The notes beneath the pieces were generated by a model. That model was given only the letters and a program-made list of their open reading frames with translations, had not been told where the DNA came from and made no database searches. Positions 17,576 to 27,030 of a stretch of 64,000 nt of DNA are shown here, in pieces; position 1 is the stretch's first letter; the number at the start of each line of letters is the position of its first letter. This stretch comes from Microglena sp. YARC. Lineage: Eukaryota; Chlorophyta; Chlorophyceae; Chlamydomonadales; Chlamydomonadaceae. Both the position numbers and the translations under genes were made by a program. The stretch lies in assembly GCA_022414725.1 (NCBI GenBank), contig CM039462.1:175996721-176060720 (forward strand), given 5' to 3'.

Positions 17576-18068
17576 ACTCGTCTTCAATCACATGCAAATC
17601 TTGTGGCAAGACGGCCTTGTCCCGTAAACTTGGCAGTGTGGAAACACGCACGACACCCACGAAAGTCGCGACAAAGCCGGCGACATTCCCATTTGTCATT
17701 TGTCTGCGGTCGATGATGTCGACGGGAGGCGATGGCGTTGGAATGGCCTCACCGCGGTACATGATGTCACTGACCATGTCTGTCAGCTTTTCCTTGGCAG
17801 CTGCAAATGCCTCCTCCATCGTGCCGCCGGCGCCAATCGCACATCGCACATCAGGCACGGTAACCTCATGGCAGGAATATCCATCTTCGGAACGGTAACA
17901 TGTGTTGTAAACCCCCCAGAATTCATAAGAATCTAGGTAGGCTTGTGGGGCCTCCGTGAAGGTCTCCAAGGGTGCATTTGCGCTTATCTCCTTAGCCGTG
18001 CGCTTAGCCTCCTGGTAGTCCATCCCAAGTGATTTACAATACTCCGCCAGCTTTTTATATTCCTCCAT
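17574..18068 (-). CDS. HicB-like domain protein, 164 aa
   Basis: The N-terminus is helical (MEEYKKLAEYCKSLGMDYQE). The core is a HicB-type partial RNase-H-like pattern: YRSEDGYSCHEVTVPDVRCA, followed by GAGGTMEEAFAAAKEKLTDM. The spacing 'P-D-V-x-x-x-G-x-T-x-E-E-A-x-x-x-A-x-E-x-L' is characteristic of HicB antitoxins. No HicA partner is visible next to it. The gene lies inside the insert between the 405-bp duplications and its tail (CPLSP-like codons) runs into the left copy, so the 3' end may be new. A partial copy of its 5' region (CATTGTGCCGCCGGCGCCAA) repeats at 17817 and 18066. Confidence 0.5.
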   Translation of the reverse strand: MEEYKKLAEYCKSLGMDYQEAKRTAKEISANAPLETFTEAPQAYLDSYEFWGVYNTCYRSEDGYSCHEVTVPDVRCAIGAGGTMEEAFAAAKEKLTDMVSDIMYRGEAIPTPSPPVDIIDRRQMTNGNVAGFVATFVGVVRVSTLPSLRDKAVLPQDLHVIEDE

Positions 18069-18210
18069 TGTGCCGCCGGCGCCAATCGCACATCAGGCAC
18101 GGTAATCTAATGGCAGGAATATCCATCTTCGGGACGGTACACTCGGACAAGGGAATAATGTTACATATCCCCTAGCCCCCAAAAATCCGCTTGTATGTGT
18201 TTTGTCTTCT
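18069..18210. other. Intergenic spacer with partial repeats
   Basis: No gene seen. It contains a second copy of TGCCGCCGGCGCCAATCGCA (also inside the HicB-like gene) and a diverged version of the ACCGGT repeat (GTACACTCGGACAAGGGAAT followed by AATGTTACA). Confidence 0.5.
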
Positions 18211-18588
18211 CACTACGCTCGACACTGCGTTCCGAAGAACCTGTCAGCTTGTAATTTTGCACTACGTACCTCTGCAATGGTCACAATTCACCAACTTGCT
18301 ATTATCCATGGTGGAACAACACCATAGCAAGCCTAGTCTTGTGACCGAGATATGGTAGCTTCCAAATCACAGACACCGATTGTCTTCTATCTGCGCCTTC
18401 GAGAGTGCCCATTGAAGGACCAGCCGCACTAAAGCGATCGCCTCTCTTCTTGGACAGATTTCCAAGACTAAACGGTGCATGCGATGATGCAAATAGGCAC
18501 GAGTAAGGTGGTTTCTTTTCTGGACGGATCATATTGAATTTGCCGTCCTCTGTACATTCAATGTATCACACGTTCTTATACTATTTTA
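18211..18588 (-). mobile_element. MITE-like element, partial copy 2 (inverse of 9109-9490)
   Basis: Near-identical inverse copy of 9109-9490, for example CACTACGCTCGACACTGCGT and GCACTAAAGCGATCGCCTCT. It lacks the about 100-bp segment and terminus found at 9500-9600. Only ATTTTACTG remains of the other terminal repeat near 18583. The reverse strand has an open frame (18302-18532) including RGDRFSAAGPSMGTLEGADR; its diverged counterpart at 40.3 kb keeps RGDRLSAAGPSMDTLE, so a short peptide may once have been encoded. Confidence 0.75.
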
Positions 18589-18613
18589 CTGCGCAGATTC
18601 GCCTGTTCCTCCT

Positions 18614-18841
18614 CTAACAACCGCTAATGTTCCACTGGATATGTTGTATGCGCGGCACGGGAAGGCCCTGCCCCCTGTAAATGGCAAGGACGGCGTCGAG
18701 CTCGTCGAAGACCTCCTCGAAGTGGTCGAAGACGGATTCCCCGTCCACGAGGACGGTGCGCGGGTCGCGCACGTCCACCACGAGGTGCTCCAGGCGGTCC
18801 GCGAGAAGGCGGAACAACAGCATTTTGTTCTCCATTGACAT
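18614..18841 (-). pseudogene. Truncated copy of the 123-aa gene
   Basis: The first about 66 residues match the intact gene at 16999-17370 (LVVDVRDPRTVLVDGESVFD). After GQGLPVPRI the sequence diverges and stops (QHIQWNISGC). It results from the 405-bp duplication and probably is not functional, though it retains the divergent promoter shared with the fibre gene. Confidence 0.75.
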
Positions 18842-19070
18842 TTTTATTTTATTACAGTTGTGGAAAACAAAAAAGTTGTAAAAATGCATAAACATAAATG
18901 GCGTCTTTTATTCTATTGAGCGAGGTCGCGAATCAGGCTACATCGACGTCGAACCTGGTGAACGATACCAACCCGCCCATAAAGGGGGTGCGCGCGCTCT
19001 CCGGAACGTCCAACGCGCCGTCGCTGGCCTTCTTGAACGACACGGATACAGGCATTTACAATGTCTCTCC
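18645..19070. repeat. 405-bp direct duplication, right copy
   Basis: Counterpart of 17170-17575. It includes GTCCACGAGGACGGTGCGCG, the TTTTTATTTTATTACAGT promoter-like spacer and the intact start of the fibre gene. The left copy's matching fibre part carries a handful of substitutions and a small gap near the start codon. Confidence 0.85.
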
Positions 19071-21858
19071 AAACAACATCGGTATCGTCACAGGCGGAGT
19101 GAAAAGGGCCACCGTGAATAGCGATGGTTTGTCCGTGAACGGGACGCTGACGGCGGATAAGGACATCGTCGCCTCGTCAAACATCTCCTCTGTTAATGGC
19201 AACTTCAGCGGGGACGCAAGCGTTGGTAATAATTTTAGCACCAACACAATTCGCACTAGCACAGGTAATATCAACGCGCCAGCGTACTCTTTCGAAACCG
19301 ATTCAAACACCGGCATATTTTCCCCAGGTATTGGGTTTTATGGAATCACCACTGGGGGGGTAGCTAGACTTGTTTGCGATCGCGACGGTAACACAGACAT
19401 TACTGGTGATTTATTAGTGAGAGAGAACCTGTCCGTGAACGGGACGCTGACGGTCGATAAGGACATCGTCGTCTCTTCAAACATCATGCCGACGACATCG
19501 TCCACGCAGTACATCGGCAGTGCACTCAACCCGTTCAAGGAGGCGTGGATCGACACGATTCACATCTTCCAAAACACACTGTTCCTCGGGGACACCCCCG
19601 TCCTGGGAACTGATAATGACTCCATCGCGATCAAGGCGGACGTGGACCAGAGCATCGTGATAAAGACGACGGGTCTCGGAAAATCCACGATGACATCCGT
19701 AAAGGGAGTCGAGATCACCACCTCGGGGCTAAACTCTGTTGTGGACCTTCTGGCCAACGGGTCGGGTGGTCGCGTGGCCATCGGAGCATCAGCGGAGGTC
19801 AACCTGAACGCCCCCATGACAACGGTCTCCTCAAACATGACGGTCCAAGGTAACCTGACTGTCAACGGCTCCCATTTCACCGTGAATGCGCAGACCGTTA
19901 CCGTTAAAGACAACATCATGGTCCTGAACGCAGGGCAGGTGGGGAACGGTGTGTCGGCAGGGACCGCTGGCATTTCTGTGGACAGAGGCAACGAACTGGA
20001 CTATCAGATCCTCTTTGACGAGACAACGGACGCGTTCAAGATGGGCCCCATGGGATCCCTCGCACCAATAGCAACAGAGAACTTCGCGTCAGAGGCAAGC
20101 AACATCACCAACGGTGTTCTAGGCATTTCTAGAGGCGGCACCGGTGTCTCAACAGGACTTAGTGTTCTGGATGCGAACAACATATCCACCGGGACTTTGG
20201 GAGTGACAAGAGGCGGCACAGGTGTCTCAACAGGACTCGGTGTTCTGGATGCGAACAACATATCCACCGGGACTTTGGGAGTGATAAGAGGCGGCACAGG
20301 TGTCTCAACAGGACTCAGTGTTCTGGATGCGAACAACATATCCACCGGGACTTTGGGAGTGACAAGAGGCGGCACAGGGGTCACCCTTATTACCGGAACC
20401 GGGAGCAACGTGTTGAGCGACAACGCAACGATGAGCAACCTGAACATTTTAGGAGGAATATACCAGAACGGAGTCCCATTTAAGGTCGGCGGGGGCTTCG
20501 ATGACGGAACGGTTGCGTCTCCGTCAATAACATTCGCTTCGGACTCTAACACCGGTATCTACAGAGTTGGAGAGGACAAAATAGGGATCAGCACCGGAGG
20601 CGTGTCGCGTATGAGTATTTTGGACGACGGAAAAGTAGGTGTAGGCACCGCTACTCCTACATCAAGGTTTCATGTGGCGGGAGGGGACGCAATATTTGAT
20701 GGAGCCGTAGCTGTCACCGGTTACTTGAAACCCCTAACAATATCGCTTGGAGTTTATGGTAATGGTTATCAACAACTGAATACCGAGGGATACAGTGAAC
20801 AGGAAGTTTTAAGACTAACATCTTCATACTATGCTGGGTACTCTAACAACTTTGCAATCACGAACGGATGGGGTGGTTATCAGAGTACTTGTGGGTTAAC
20901 ATGGAATGCGTGGAATGTTGGAAACAATAGCTTCCAACGATATGACAATACCAAATTGGGATGGGGTTTGTTAAATAGTGGAGCAGATGTGTATTTTCAA
21001 TGTGTAGGCGACGGGTTCACAGGTTCAAACATTACTCCCGGTGTTACTAAATTCCCTTTAAGGATTAACCAATCAGGTATTCAGTGTGACGGCATTAATG
21101 GCACCACATTGAATGTTACAGGCGGCACAACATTCACCGGGAACGTGTTGACTCGTAATACTGCAAACTTAAGTACATCGAATACAGTTGCTGATTATCC
21201 TTTAGTAATTTCATCCTCATCCACAACCACAGGTGTTGCATTTAATTGTGGAGGGTATGGTAGCGTTTACACACCTGGGGCGTCGATTACTTACGATCGT
21301 ATAGGCACTGGTTTTCGGGGTAACCTTGAATTCAATGTTCAAAATGCTCAAACGACGACAGGCCCGCTTTTGAATGCGATGACCATTGAATACACAGGTG
21401 TCGTAAGCGCTGCGTCATTTAGTCCAACATCGGACGATCGTGTAAAATCAGACGAGGAGTTTTTGGAAAATGCGACATTTACACTAAACAAGCTGAGGCC
21501 ACAAACTTATAAAAAGTTGTCAACTTTAGACTACGCGACCAACAGCAATGCTTTGTGCACTAAGGAATCAGGGCTGATAGCCCAGGAAAAATTTTACGAT
21601 GCTCCTGAGTTGAGGCATCTGGTAAATATACCTGAAGGCTCTGACAGCAACGCGATTTTCACCAACAACATAGTATCTTCATCCGATCCATCCATCGATC
21701 CGGATTACCGAGATTGGGGAACATCCATTGCATCCGTGAATTACATGGGTCTCACTCCATATTTGGTAAAATCCATCCAAGAAAAGGATGCTCAAATCTC
21801 AGTTTTGATAAGTCAGGTATCCGATCTAGTCGGACGCGTCACTGCTCTGGAGCAGTAA
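18898..21858 (+). CDS. Fibre protein with C-terminal S74 intramolecular chaperone
   Basis: This 986-residue protein has a phage-tail-fibre composition: Asn/Ser/Gly/Thr-rich beta repeats such as TGIYNVSPNNIGIVTGGVKR, several VNGTLTADKDIV copies, and three to four 21-residue units of ISTGTLGVTRGGTGVSTGL. A unique central domain (residues 610-800) may bind a receptor. The C-terminus, SPTSDDRVKSDEEF followed by LNKLRPQTYKKL and ESGLIAQEKFYDAPELR, is a Peptidase_S74 chaperone; the Ser-Asp of TSDDRVK is the expected self-cleavage position. It ends in a coiled coil (IQEKDAQISVLISQVSDLVG). It is likely a trimeric virion fibre for host attachment. Confidence 0.85.
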   Translation: MASFILLSEVANQATSTSNLVNDTNPPIKGVRALSGTSNAPSLAFLNDTDTGIYNVSPNNIGIVTGGVKRATVNSDGLSVNGTLTADKDIVASSNISSVNGNFSGDASVGNNFSTNTIRTSTGNINAPAYSFETDSNTGIFSPGIGFYGITTGGVARLVCDRDGNTDITGDLLVRENLSVNGTLTVDKDIVVSSNIMPTTSSTQYIGSALNPFKEAWIDTIHIFQNTLFLGDTPVLGTDNDSIAIKADVDQSIVIKTTGLGKSTMTSVKGVEITTSGLNSVVDLLANGSGGRVAIGASAEVNLNAPMTTVSSNMTVQGNLTVNGSHFTVNAQTVTVKDNIMVLNAGQVGNGVSAGTAGISVDRGNELDYQILFDETTDAFKMGPMGSLAPIATENFASEASNITNGVLGISRGGTGVSTGLSVLDANNISTGTLGVTRGGTGVSTGLGVLDANNISTGTLGVIRGGTGVSTGLSVLDANNISTGTLGVTRGGTGVTLITGTGSNVLSDNATMSNLNILGGIYQNGVPFKVGGGFDDGTVASPSITFASDSNTGIYRVGEDKIGISTGGVSRMSILDDGKVGVGTATPTSRFHVAGGDAIFDGAVAVTGYLKPLTISLGVYGNGYQQLNTEGYSEQEVLRLTSSYYAGYSNNFAITNGWGGYQSTCGLTWNAWNVGNNSFQRYDNTKLGWGLLNSGADVYFQCVGDGFTGSNITPGVTKFPLRINQSGIQCDGINGTTLNVTGGTTFTGNVLTRNTANLSTSNTVADYPLVISSSSTTTGVAFNCGGYGSVYTPGASITYDRIGTGFRGNLEFNVQNAQTTTGPLLNAMTIEYTGVVSAASFSPTSDDRVKSDEEFLENATFTLNKLRPQTYKKLSTLDYATNSNALCTKESGLIAQEKFYDAPELRHLVNIPEGSDSNAIFTNNIVSSSDPSIDPDYRDWGTSIASVNYMGLTPYLVKSIQEKDAQISVLISQVSDLVGRVTALEQ
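20127..20390 (+). repeat. 63-bp coding repeat in the fibre gene, four copies
   Basis: Units of AGAGGCGGCACAGGTGTCTC, then AACAGGACTCAGTGTTCTGG and ATGCGAACAACATATCCACC are nearly identical at DNA level, which indicates recent gene conversion or expansion. Each encodes RGGTGVSTGLSVLDANNIS. Confidence 0.85.
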
Positions 21859-21927
21859 TTATCCGAACAAGGCCCTGGCCTTTCCTTTCCACGAAAAAAT
21901 GAAATCAACTCTATAGTTAATAAAATA

Positions 21928-23373
21928 ATGACTGCGGCGGCGTCGGCGACAACAAGGCCACGAATCCAACACCAATCAAACCACCCAACCCAATCGGGCG
22001 GACGCGAGCTGGGCCGCGGCGTGACCGCGCGGACGATCGAGATCGCGAACCCGGCCGACGCGGCCGACACCGACACATTCAAGCACATCATCGTGTCCGC
22101 GCTGGCGGATGTTAAGAGAACGCGCAGCAGGCGCGCGTGGACCCTCTTCGTGCTGGAGACCAACAAGATGACCCGCGTGAAGTTGACGTCCCTCGGGGAC
22201 AAGGAGGCCTTTTGCGCGAGCGTGCTGGGCGCGAAGGTGTCCGACAAGTTCGTGTGCAAGGACCTGAACAGCGCCGTCGCGTTCAACGAGGAGATCCTGA
22301 CGGCCGAGCTGCTCTCCCGCAACGTGAGCGCCGCCGGTCTCGCGAAGGCAACCACCTTCTCGTCGATCCCGTTCAAGCGCTGGAGAGTGGTCGGCCTCGA
22401 CATCGGCAGCAACAACACCCAAACCAGCAGTGATAGTAGCGTAAGCAACGGCACCAAAACCAGCAGTGCTAGTAGAGTAAGCAAACGCACCAAAAACAGC
22501 AGTGCTAGTAGGGTAAGCACCAGTGCTAGTAGCGTAAGCACCAACAGCGCTGTCTCTGCTGGCGCCGAAGCTGTTCCTGCTCGCGAAAGCGGCTTCTTCG
22601 TGTTCTCACTGCGGTGCTCGATGAGCGCCGCCACCAGGGGAATTTCCTGCGACGCGGACATGGACAAGTTCGTGCGCGAGACGCTCGAGAACTTCGACGT
22701 GATCCACCGCGCGGGGATCATCCACGGGGACGTGAAGCTGGACAACATGATCTACTGCGCGAAGGACGACCGCTACCGCCTGATCGACTGGGGCAAGTCG
22801 GCCGACCGCGATGAGATGCTGGCCCGGTACGTGGACAATACGCGCTTCGGGTTCGTGAACAACACGTCCTCCCCGATGGCGTGGTTCTGCAGCGGGCTGA
22901 ACTACGCCGCGTCGCTCGTGTTCATGACCATGGTGGTCACGCGGCACATGCAGCGCGTGGCCCTGTGCCCCCCGATGCGCGCGCTGGTGGCGCACGTGTA
23001 CGCGTCCTTCAACCTGGCGCTGCGATCGCGTCTCGGCGGGAACCCGCTCTTCAAGCTGGACAAGGTCACCGACCGGGAGCTGCGCCTGGACCTGCTCGAC
23101 CGCTACGCGCCCTCCTTCGACCTGTACGACATCGGGCTGATCCTGACGGCATTCGTGTGCACATATGACGCCGCCCTGTCGGCGCGCATGCGCGAGCGCG
23201 CGCTGGCCCTGGCGCTCCGCCTGGTGGACTACGGCGACCCGGGGGCGCACCTGCCGACCGCGCGCGACGCGCTGCGGTGGTGGCGCCGCAGCGCGCAGGA
23301 GGAGGAGGTAGGCGAGCAGGTGCGCGGTAAGTCATCGGCCGGACGCATCCGCCGCGCCAAGAAGAGGCGCTGA
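21928..23373 (+). CDS. Viral protein kinase, Ser/Thr-type
   Basis: The catalytic core is clear in the C-terminal half: IIHGDVKLDNMIY (about residues 264-276, with catalytic Asp, Lys and Asn) and YRLIDWGKSAD (about 283-293; DWG in place of DFG). SFDLYDIGLILTAFV fits the F-helix region. The N-lobe is divergent; candidate strands are RRAWTLFVLETNKM and VSDKFVCKDL, and the ATP-anchoring Lys cannot be assigned with confidence. A Ser/Thr-rich insert (residues 163-210) made of short repeats separates the lobes. Such kinases are frequent in nucleocytoplasmic viruses and may act on virion or host proteins. A basic tail (RIRRAKKRR) could be a nuclear signal. Confidence 0.85.
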   Translation: MTAAASATTRPRIQHQSNHPTQSGGRELGRGVTARTIEIANPADAADTDTFKHIIVSALADVKRTRSRRAWTLFVLETNKMTRVKLTSLGDKEAFCASVLGAKVSDKFVCKDLNSAVAFNEEILTAELLSRNVSAAGLAKATTFSSIPFKRWRVVGLDIGSNNTQTSSDSSVSNGTKTSSASRVSKRTKNSSASRVSTSASSVSTNSAVSAGAEAVPARESGFFVFSLRCSMSAATRGISCDADMDKFVRETLENFDVIHRAGIIHGDVKLDNMIYCAKDDRYRLIDWGKSADRDEMLARYVDNTRFGFVNNTSSPMAWFCSGLNYAASLVFMTMVVTRHMQRVALCPPMRALVAHVYASFNLALRSRLGGNPLFKLDKVTDRELRLDLLDRYAPSFDLYDIGLILTAFVCTYDAALSARMRERALALALRLVDYGDPGAHLPTARDALRWWRRSAQEEEVGEQVRGKSSAGRIRRAKKRR

Positions 23374-23450
23374 AGGTATGTAGGTAGGTAGGTATTCGTC
23401 GTAGTGTACCGTGAGAATTAATTCGAATACATTATTATTGATCGGCCCCG

Positions 23451-25018
23451 ATGTCATCACCCTTCCCCTCAAACCCTCCGGTGTCGGCCCCGATGTCATC
23501 GACCTTCCCCTCAAAACCTCCTGTGGCATCTTCTTTGTTCGGGAGCAACAACAATCGCCCGATGATGGGGAGGGACCCTCCTCCCCTGTCGTGGATCAAG
23601 AACGCCGCCGCCGCCATGAGCTCTTCTTCGGCCGCCGCCCACTCCTCGGTCTTTGGAAACAAGAAGCAGCCGCCGACAGGAGATGCCTCGGAAGCAGGCG
23701 TGGGCTCGGGCGTGGGCTCGGGCTCGGGCTCGGGCGTGGGCGGGCAGCGAACGACGATTATTCGCGACCTTGTGATCAAGACATCTCTGGTGGTGTCCAT
23801 CGTCGAGTCTTTGCGCGCCGTGTCGTCCGCCTCCTCGTCAGAGGTGTCCAGCCATCTCGCCTCCCTTACTCGCACGATCGAGGGGATTCCGCGCACGACC
23901 ATGCTGCCGGACGCTACGAAGGCCGCGCTGGTCGAGTACTCGTCGTCGAACGTGGCGGTCCTCTCAGACGTCATGGCCGGGTGGAAAGGCTTCATGCAAG
24001 ACGCCGCCGCCTCCTCGAAGAAGAACCGCGACAGCGCGCAGAAGCTGAAGGATCTGGAGGTGCTGATCAGCTCATTCGAGGGCAATTACTCGAGTTTTGT
24101 GTCGATGTCCAATCCTCGGAGCGGGGGGGGCTGGGGATCCTCCGCCGCTTCGGCCGCCGCCTCGGCCGAGCGCATCAAGGCCTCCATGATCGGGATCCTG
24201 ACGGACATCACGGACAAGATCAGCGACATCGTTGGCAATAACGATGGCATTTCCATCGATCCGCGAACCTTCATCCCCCCCCCGTCTGAAATGGATAACA
24301 TGGACGACCGCACGTTCGTCGGCTACCAGCGCCAGGTGCGCAATCTGAAGGCGAGTATGGTGGTGGCGAACAAGGAGCTTGCCGCGGCGATTGCGAGGGG
24401 GGAGAGGCCGTACAAGCTCCGTGACCTCCTCGCCTTGCGCAATAATAGCAATGGCAATAAAATTCAAGGCGTCGGCGAGTCGCTGAGCCCCGAAACGTTC
24501 GTGTCCATGGTGAAGGAGCCTCTCGACGCCACCGCGAACTCGGTGCGCGAAGGCGCGGGCCGAATGAAAGGTGAGCTCATGGTCATTCTTGAACGTCAGA
24601 AGAAAACGAGGAAGGAGGACAACACCGCCGTGGTCCAGCAGCACATCGATGACCTGACGTACATCTTCGAGGCGACGAAGAATCTGCAGTACGTGGGTCT
24701 CCTTCTCGACGTCGACGAGGTTGTTTCGAAGCTGAAGACGTTCTTGGACTCGGCGAAGAAGAAGCAGGGTGTTATGGACCGTTTGAAGATCGAAGATCTC
24801 GATTCCTTCAAGGATGGCGGTCTTCCGCGGCGGATGCGCCCAAGACCATTTTCGACGAGTACGGCATCAAAAGCAGTAACAAACATGGCTCCTCCCGCAA
24901 TCCGAACAAGTGGATTAAGAAGTCGAGCGGCGTTGTTATGCACCGCCAGATCGACAACGACGTCCTAGACGCGTACGTGAACCAGCTGACGGGCTTCTAC
25001 GAGAAGATCAGTTCATAA
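23451..25018 (+). CDS. Uncharacterised helical protein with low-complexity N-terminus (frame break near the end)
   Basis: The first 95 residues are Pro/Ser/Gly-rich with two copies of the leading MSSPFPSNPP-like unit. The rest is largely helical (IIRDLVIKTSLVVSIVESLR, then EVLISSFEGNYSSFVSMSN and RNLKASMVVANKELAAAIAR). Near 24820 the frame changes: the uncorrected frame runs to 24968 with an Arg/Ser-rich tail, whereas one extra base in GGCGGTCTT gives ADAPKTIFDEYGIKSSNKHG, then NKWIKKSSGVVMHRQIDND and LDAYVNQLTGFYEKISS, ending at 25018. The latter is clearly the coding continuation. No family recognised; probably structural. Confidence 0.65.
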
Positions 25019-25026
25019 ACGAGAGC

Positions 25027-25707
25027 GTGATTAAGGTGGTCACATCGGACGTGGAAAACACGCTGGCAGTAACGACGAATGCCACAAACGGGGCTACGAT
25101 CGTGCGCCTGGAAGAGAAGCAGGAGAAGATGGTCATGGCTTTGTTCGGAAAATTCATAACCTGGGTTGATAAGAAGGGGGACTGGATTGTCGACGTGCAC
25201 ATTCGGGGCACGCTGTCATGGTATGACGTGCTAATGTCCCAGGTGTTTTTGGTTTCGTACGTGATCAAGGTCGTCCGCGTCTTCTTAATTTGGATGTCCC
25301 TGCGGTTTGCGTACTTCATGTTCCAGCGTCGGATCGAGAGCGACCCGATGACGTCCTACTCCCAGAACCCTCCGTCGCCCATGTATTTTGTGTCCATGTT
25401 TGTACTGTTCGACCTCGTATTCAACGTTTCGCTGTTCGTCGTCCTCTTGCTGGTTGACTGGCTCATATCGGATCCCGTGGACCCGATCATCAAGCGCAAC
25501 CTGTGGATCGCCATCATGGTCGACTATTTCGCGACCAATGTGGTGATGAGCATCCTCGCCGTGTCGTTCGGGTTGGTCGTGAAGGATAAGCGGTTCTTCC
25601 GGTATCGGTACGACCCCTTGATCGGGATGCGCGCGATGAAGGACATTTTGTTCAACATCTTCTTCGTGGTGCTGTCCATCCCGTTTTTCCGCCTGGTCGT
25701 GGAATGA
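25027..25707 (+). CDS. Multi-pass membrane protein (possibly the C-terminal part of the preceding gene)
   Basis: There are four or five hydrophobic segments: VLMSQVFLVSYVIKVVRVFL, FVSMFVLFDLVFNVSLFVVL, LWIAIMVDYFATNVVMSILA and ILFNIFFVVLSIPFFRLVV. The region before the first one looks coding and helical (TIVRLEEKQEKMVMALFGKF), but there is no ATG until 25129; the frame's first start-like codon is GTG at 25027. One added base near 25014 would fuse it to the preceding gene, making a helical protein with a C-terminal membrane domain. It ends immediately before the convergent gene's stop at 25708. Confidence 0.6.
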   Translation: MIKVVTSDVENTLAVTTNATNGATIVRLEEKQEKMVMALFGKFITWVDKKGDWIVDVHIRGTLSWYDVLMSQVFLVSYVIKVVRVFLIWMSLRFAYFMFQRRIESDPMTSYSQNPPSPMYFVSMFVLFDLVFNVSLFVVLLLVDWLISDPVDPIIKRNLWIAIMVDYFATNVVMSILAVSFGLVVKDKRFFRYRYDPLIGMRAMKDILFNIFFVVLSIPFFRLVVE

Positions 25708-26925
25708 TTACTGTTTGTTGTTGTTCAGCGCCTTGAACATCTCGCTCATGAAATCACCCATTCCTGGTGGCATCATCGGGGCGGCGGCATCCTTCGTACC
25801 GCTGTTGTTGTGCTGTTTGTGCTTGTTCGTCCTCCTCGTGGACGTCGTCGATCTGTCGAGGTTCTTCCCGCTCTTCGTGTTTTGTTTTGTTGCATTGGCG
25901 AATGCGTTGGCAAAGGCGTTGTTGTCGTTACTACCTCCTCCTCCTCCTCCTCCCCCCCCTCCGCCTCCACTGAAGGAGGACATGATGTTCATCGCCTCAC
26001 CGGCCAGGTCTCCGTCTCCGTTGGCCATGTGCTGCTGGATCTTCGAGGTGACCGAGCTGACGATGTTTCCGAGGAGTCCGTTGTTTTCGAGGAGTTTGGA
26101 GATATCGATTTGCCCGTTACCGCCCCCATCTCCTGAGAGCGATTCCGCAATGCTGGTGATGTCGATATCCTTCGCGATTTCCTTCGCGATGTTCCCTATC
26201 TTGCTGTTTCCACCCATGAGCGCCTTGAAGACCGCTTCCATGCCCCCGGACCCATCCTCATCCGGCTCATCCTCCGGCTCATCCTTCGCTTCTGCAACCT
26301 CGGTCGCTAACCTCTCGAGCATCTCTCGTACATCCGGGTCGTCGATGTTGCCCCCCCCTGCAGTGGAAGGAGGAGGAGGAGTACTTGCGCATGTCTGGGT
26401 CTCCTCCTTTTCCTTTTCATGTTCCTTTTCATGTTCCTTTTCATGTTCCTTTTCCTGCTCCTTTTCATGTTCCTTTTCATGTTCATTGGTCTTCTTCTGC
26501 TGTATTTTTGAGATGTTGGCAAGGACCGCTCTCACGAGAGCTTCCCCGTCTGCGGTCGCGACCTCCGCGAGCTTGGACCATGTGAGGCACAGCGTTGCAA
26601 GCACGGTGAGGTACACGCGCACCTTGCCCCTGTCCTGTGCGGACGTCGCGACCGCTAGGGCCCTTCCTGCACTGATTCCGGGGTAGAATTCGAATGAGTC
26701 GTGCACGTTCTTAAGCTTTTCCCGGTCCGCGTTTGCGGCCGCCGCTACTCGGATTGCGGTGGCCTCCTCCTCGTTAGTTTGTGTGGCGGCGTTGGTAGCT
26801 TGGGCGACCGTTCCGTCGAATTCCCGAAGCTCGGCAAGAAGATCGGTGGCATACCTGTTGTACACGAAAGCGAGCTGCCTGTTGTGTGCATTTGTATTTG
26901 TATTTGTATTTGTTGGATTTAACAT
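25708..26925 (-). CDS. Uncharacterised low-complexity protein, 405 aa
   Basis: The N-terminal 150 residues are helical and Ala-rich (YNRYATDLLAELREFDGTVA, then SAQDRGKVRVYLTVLATLCL). A charged (EKEH)n repeat follows, then an acidic helical domain (DPDVREMLERLATEVAEAKD, then IAKEIAKDIDITSIAESLSG), a poly-Gly run and a basic tail. No family is recognised. Abundance and composition suggest a virion or scaffold component. It is tail to tail with the membrane protein gene with no spacer. Confidence 0.6.
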   Translation of the reverse strand: MLNPTNTNTNTNAHNRQLAFVYNRYATDLLAELREFDGTVAQATNAATQTNEEEATAIRVAAAANADREKLKNVHDSFEFYPGISAGRALAVATSAQDRGKVRVYLTVLATLCLTWSKLAEVATADGEALVRAVLANISKIQQKKTNEHEKEHEKEQEKEHEKEHEKEHEKEKEETQTCASTPPPPSTAGGGNIDDPDVREMLERLATEVAEAKDEPEDEPDEDGSGGMEAVFKALMGGNSKIGNIAKEIAKDIDITSIAESLSGDGGGNGQIDISKLLENNGLLGNIVSSVTSKIQQHMANGDGDLAGEAMNIMSSFSGGGGGGGGGGGGSNDNNAFANAFANATKQNTKSGKNLDRSTTSTRRTNKHKQHNNSGTKDAAAPMMPPGMGDFMSEMFKALNNNKQ

Positions 26926-26984
26926 GGTTGCGTTGCTACTTTACCTGTTTGGAAAAAAGTGGATTTTCCAAACGCGATGGTGGG

Positions 26985-26990
26985 TATAAA
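26985..26990 (+). promoter_or_regulatory. TATAAA box upstream of the gene at 27031
   Basis: GGGTATAAAG lies 40 bp upstream of the ATG in the divergent spacer, a spacing suited to a TATA-type viral promoter. Confidence 0.45.
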
Positions 26991-27030
26991 GAATCTTCGA
27001 CAACAGAAACCCAATTAGGATACGTCCGAC

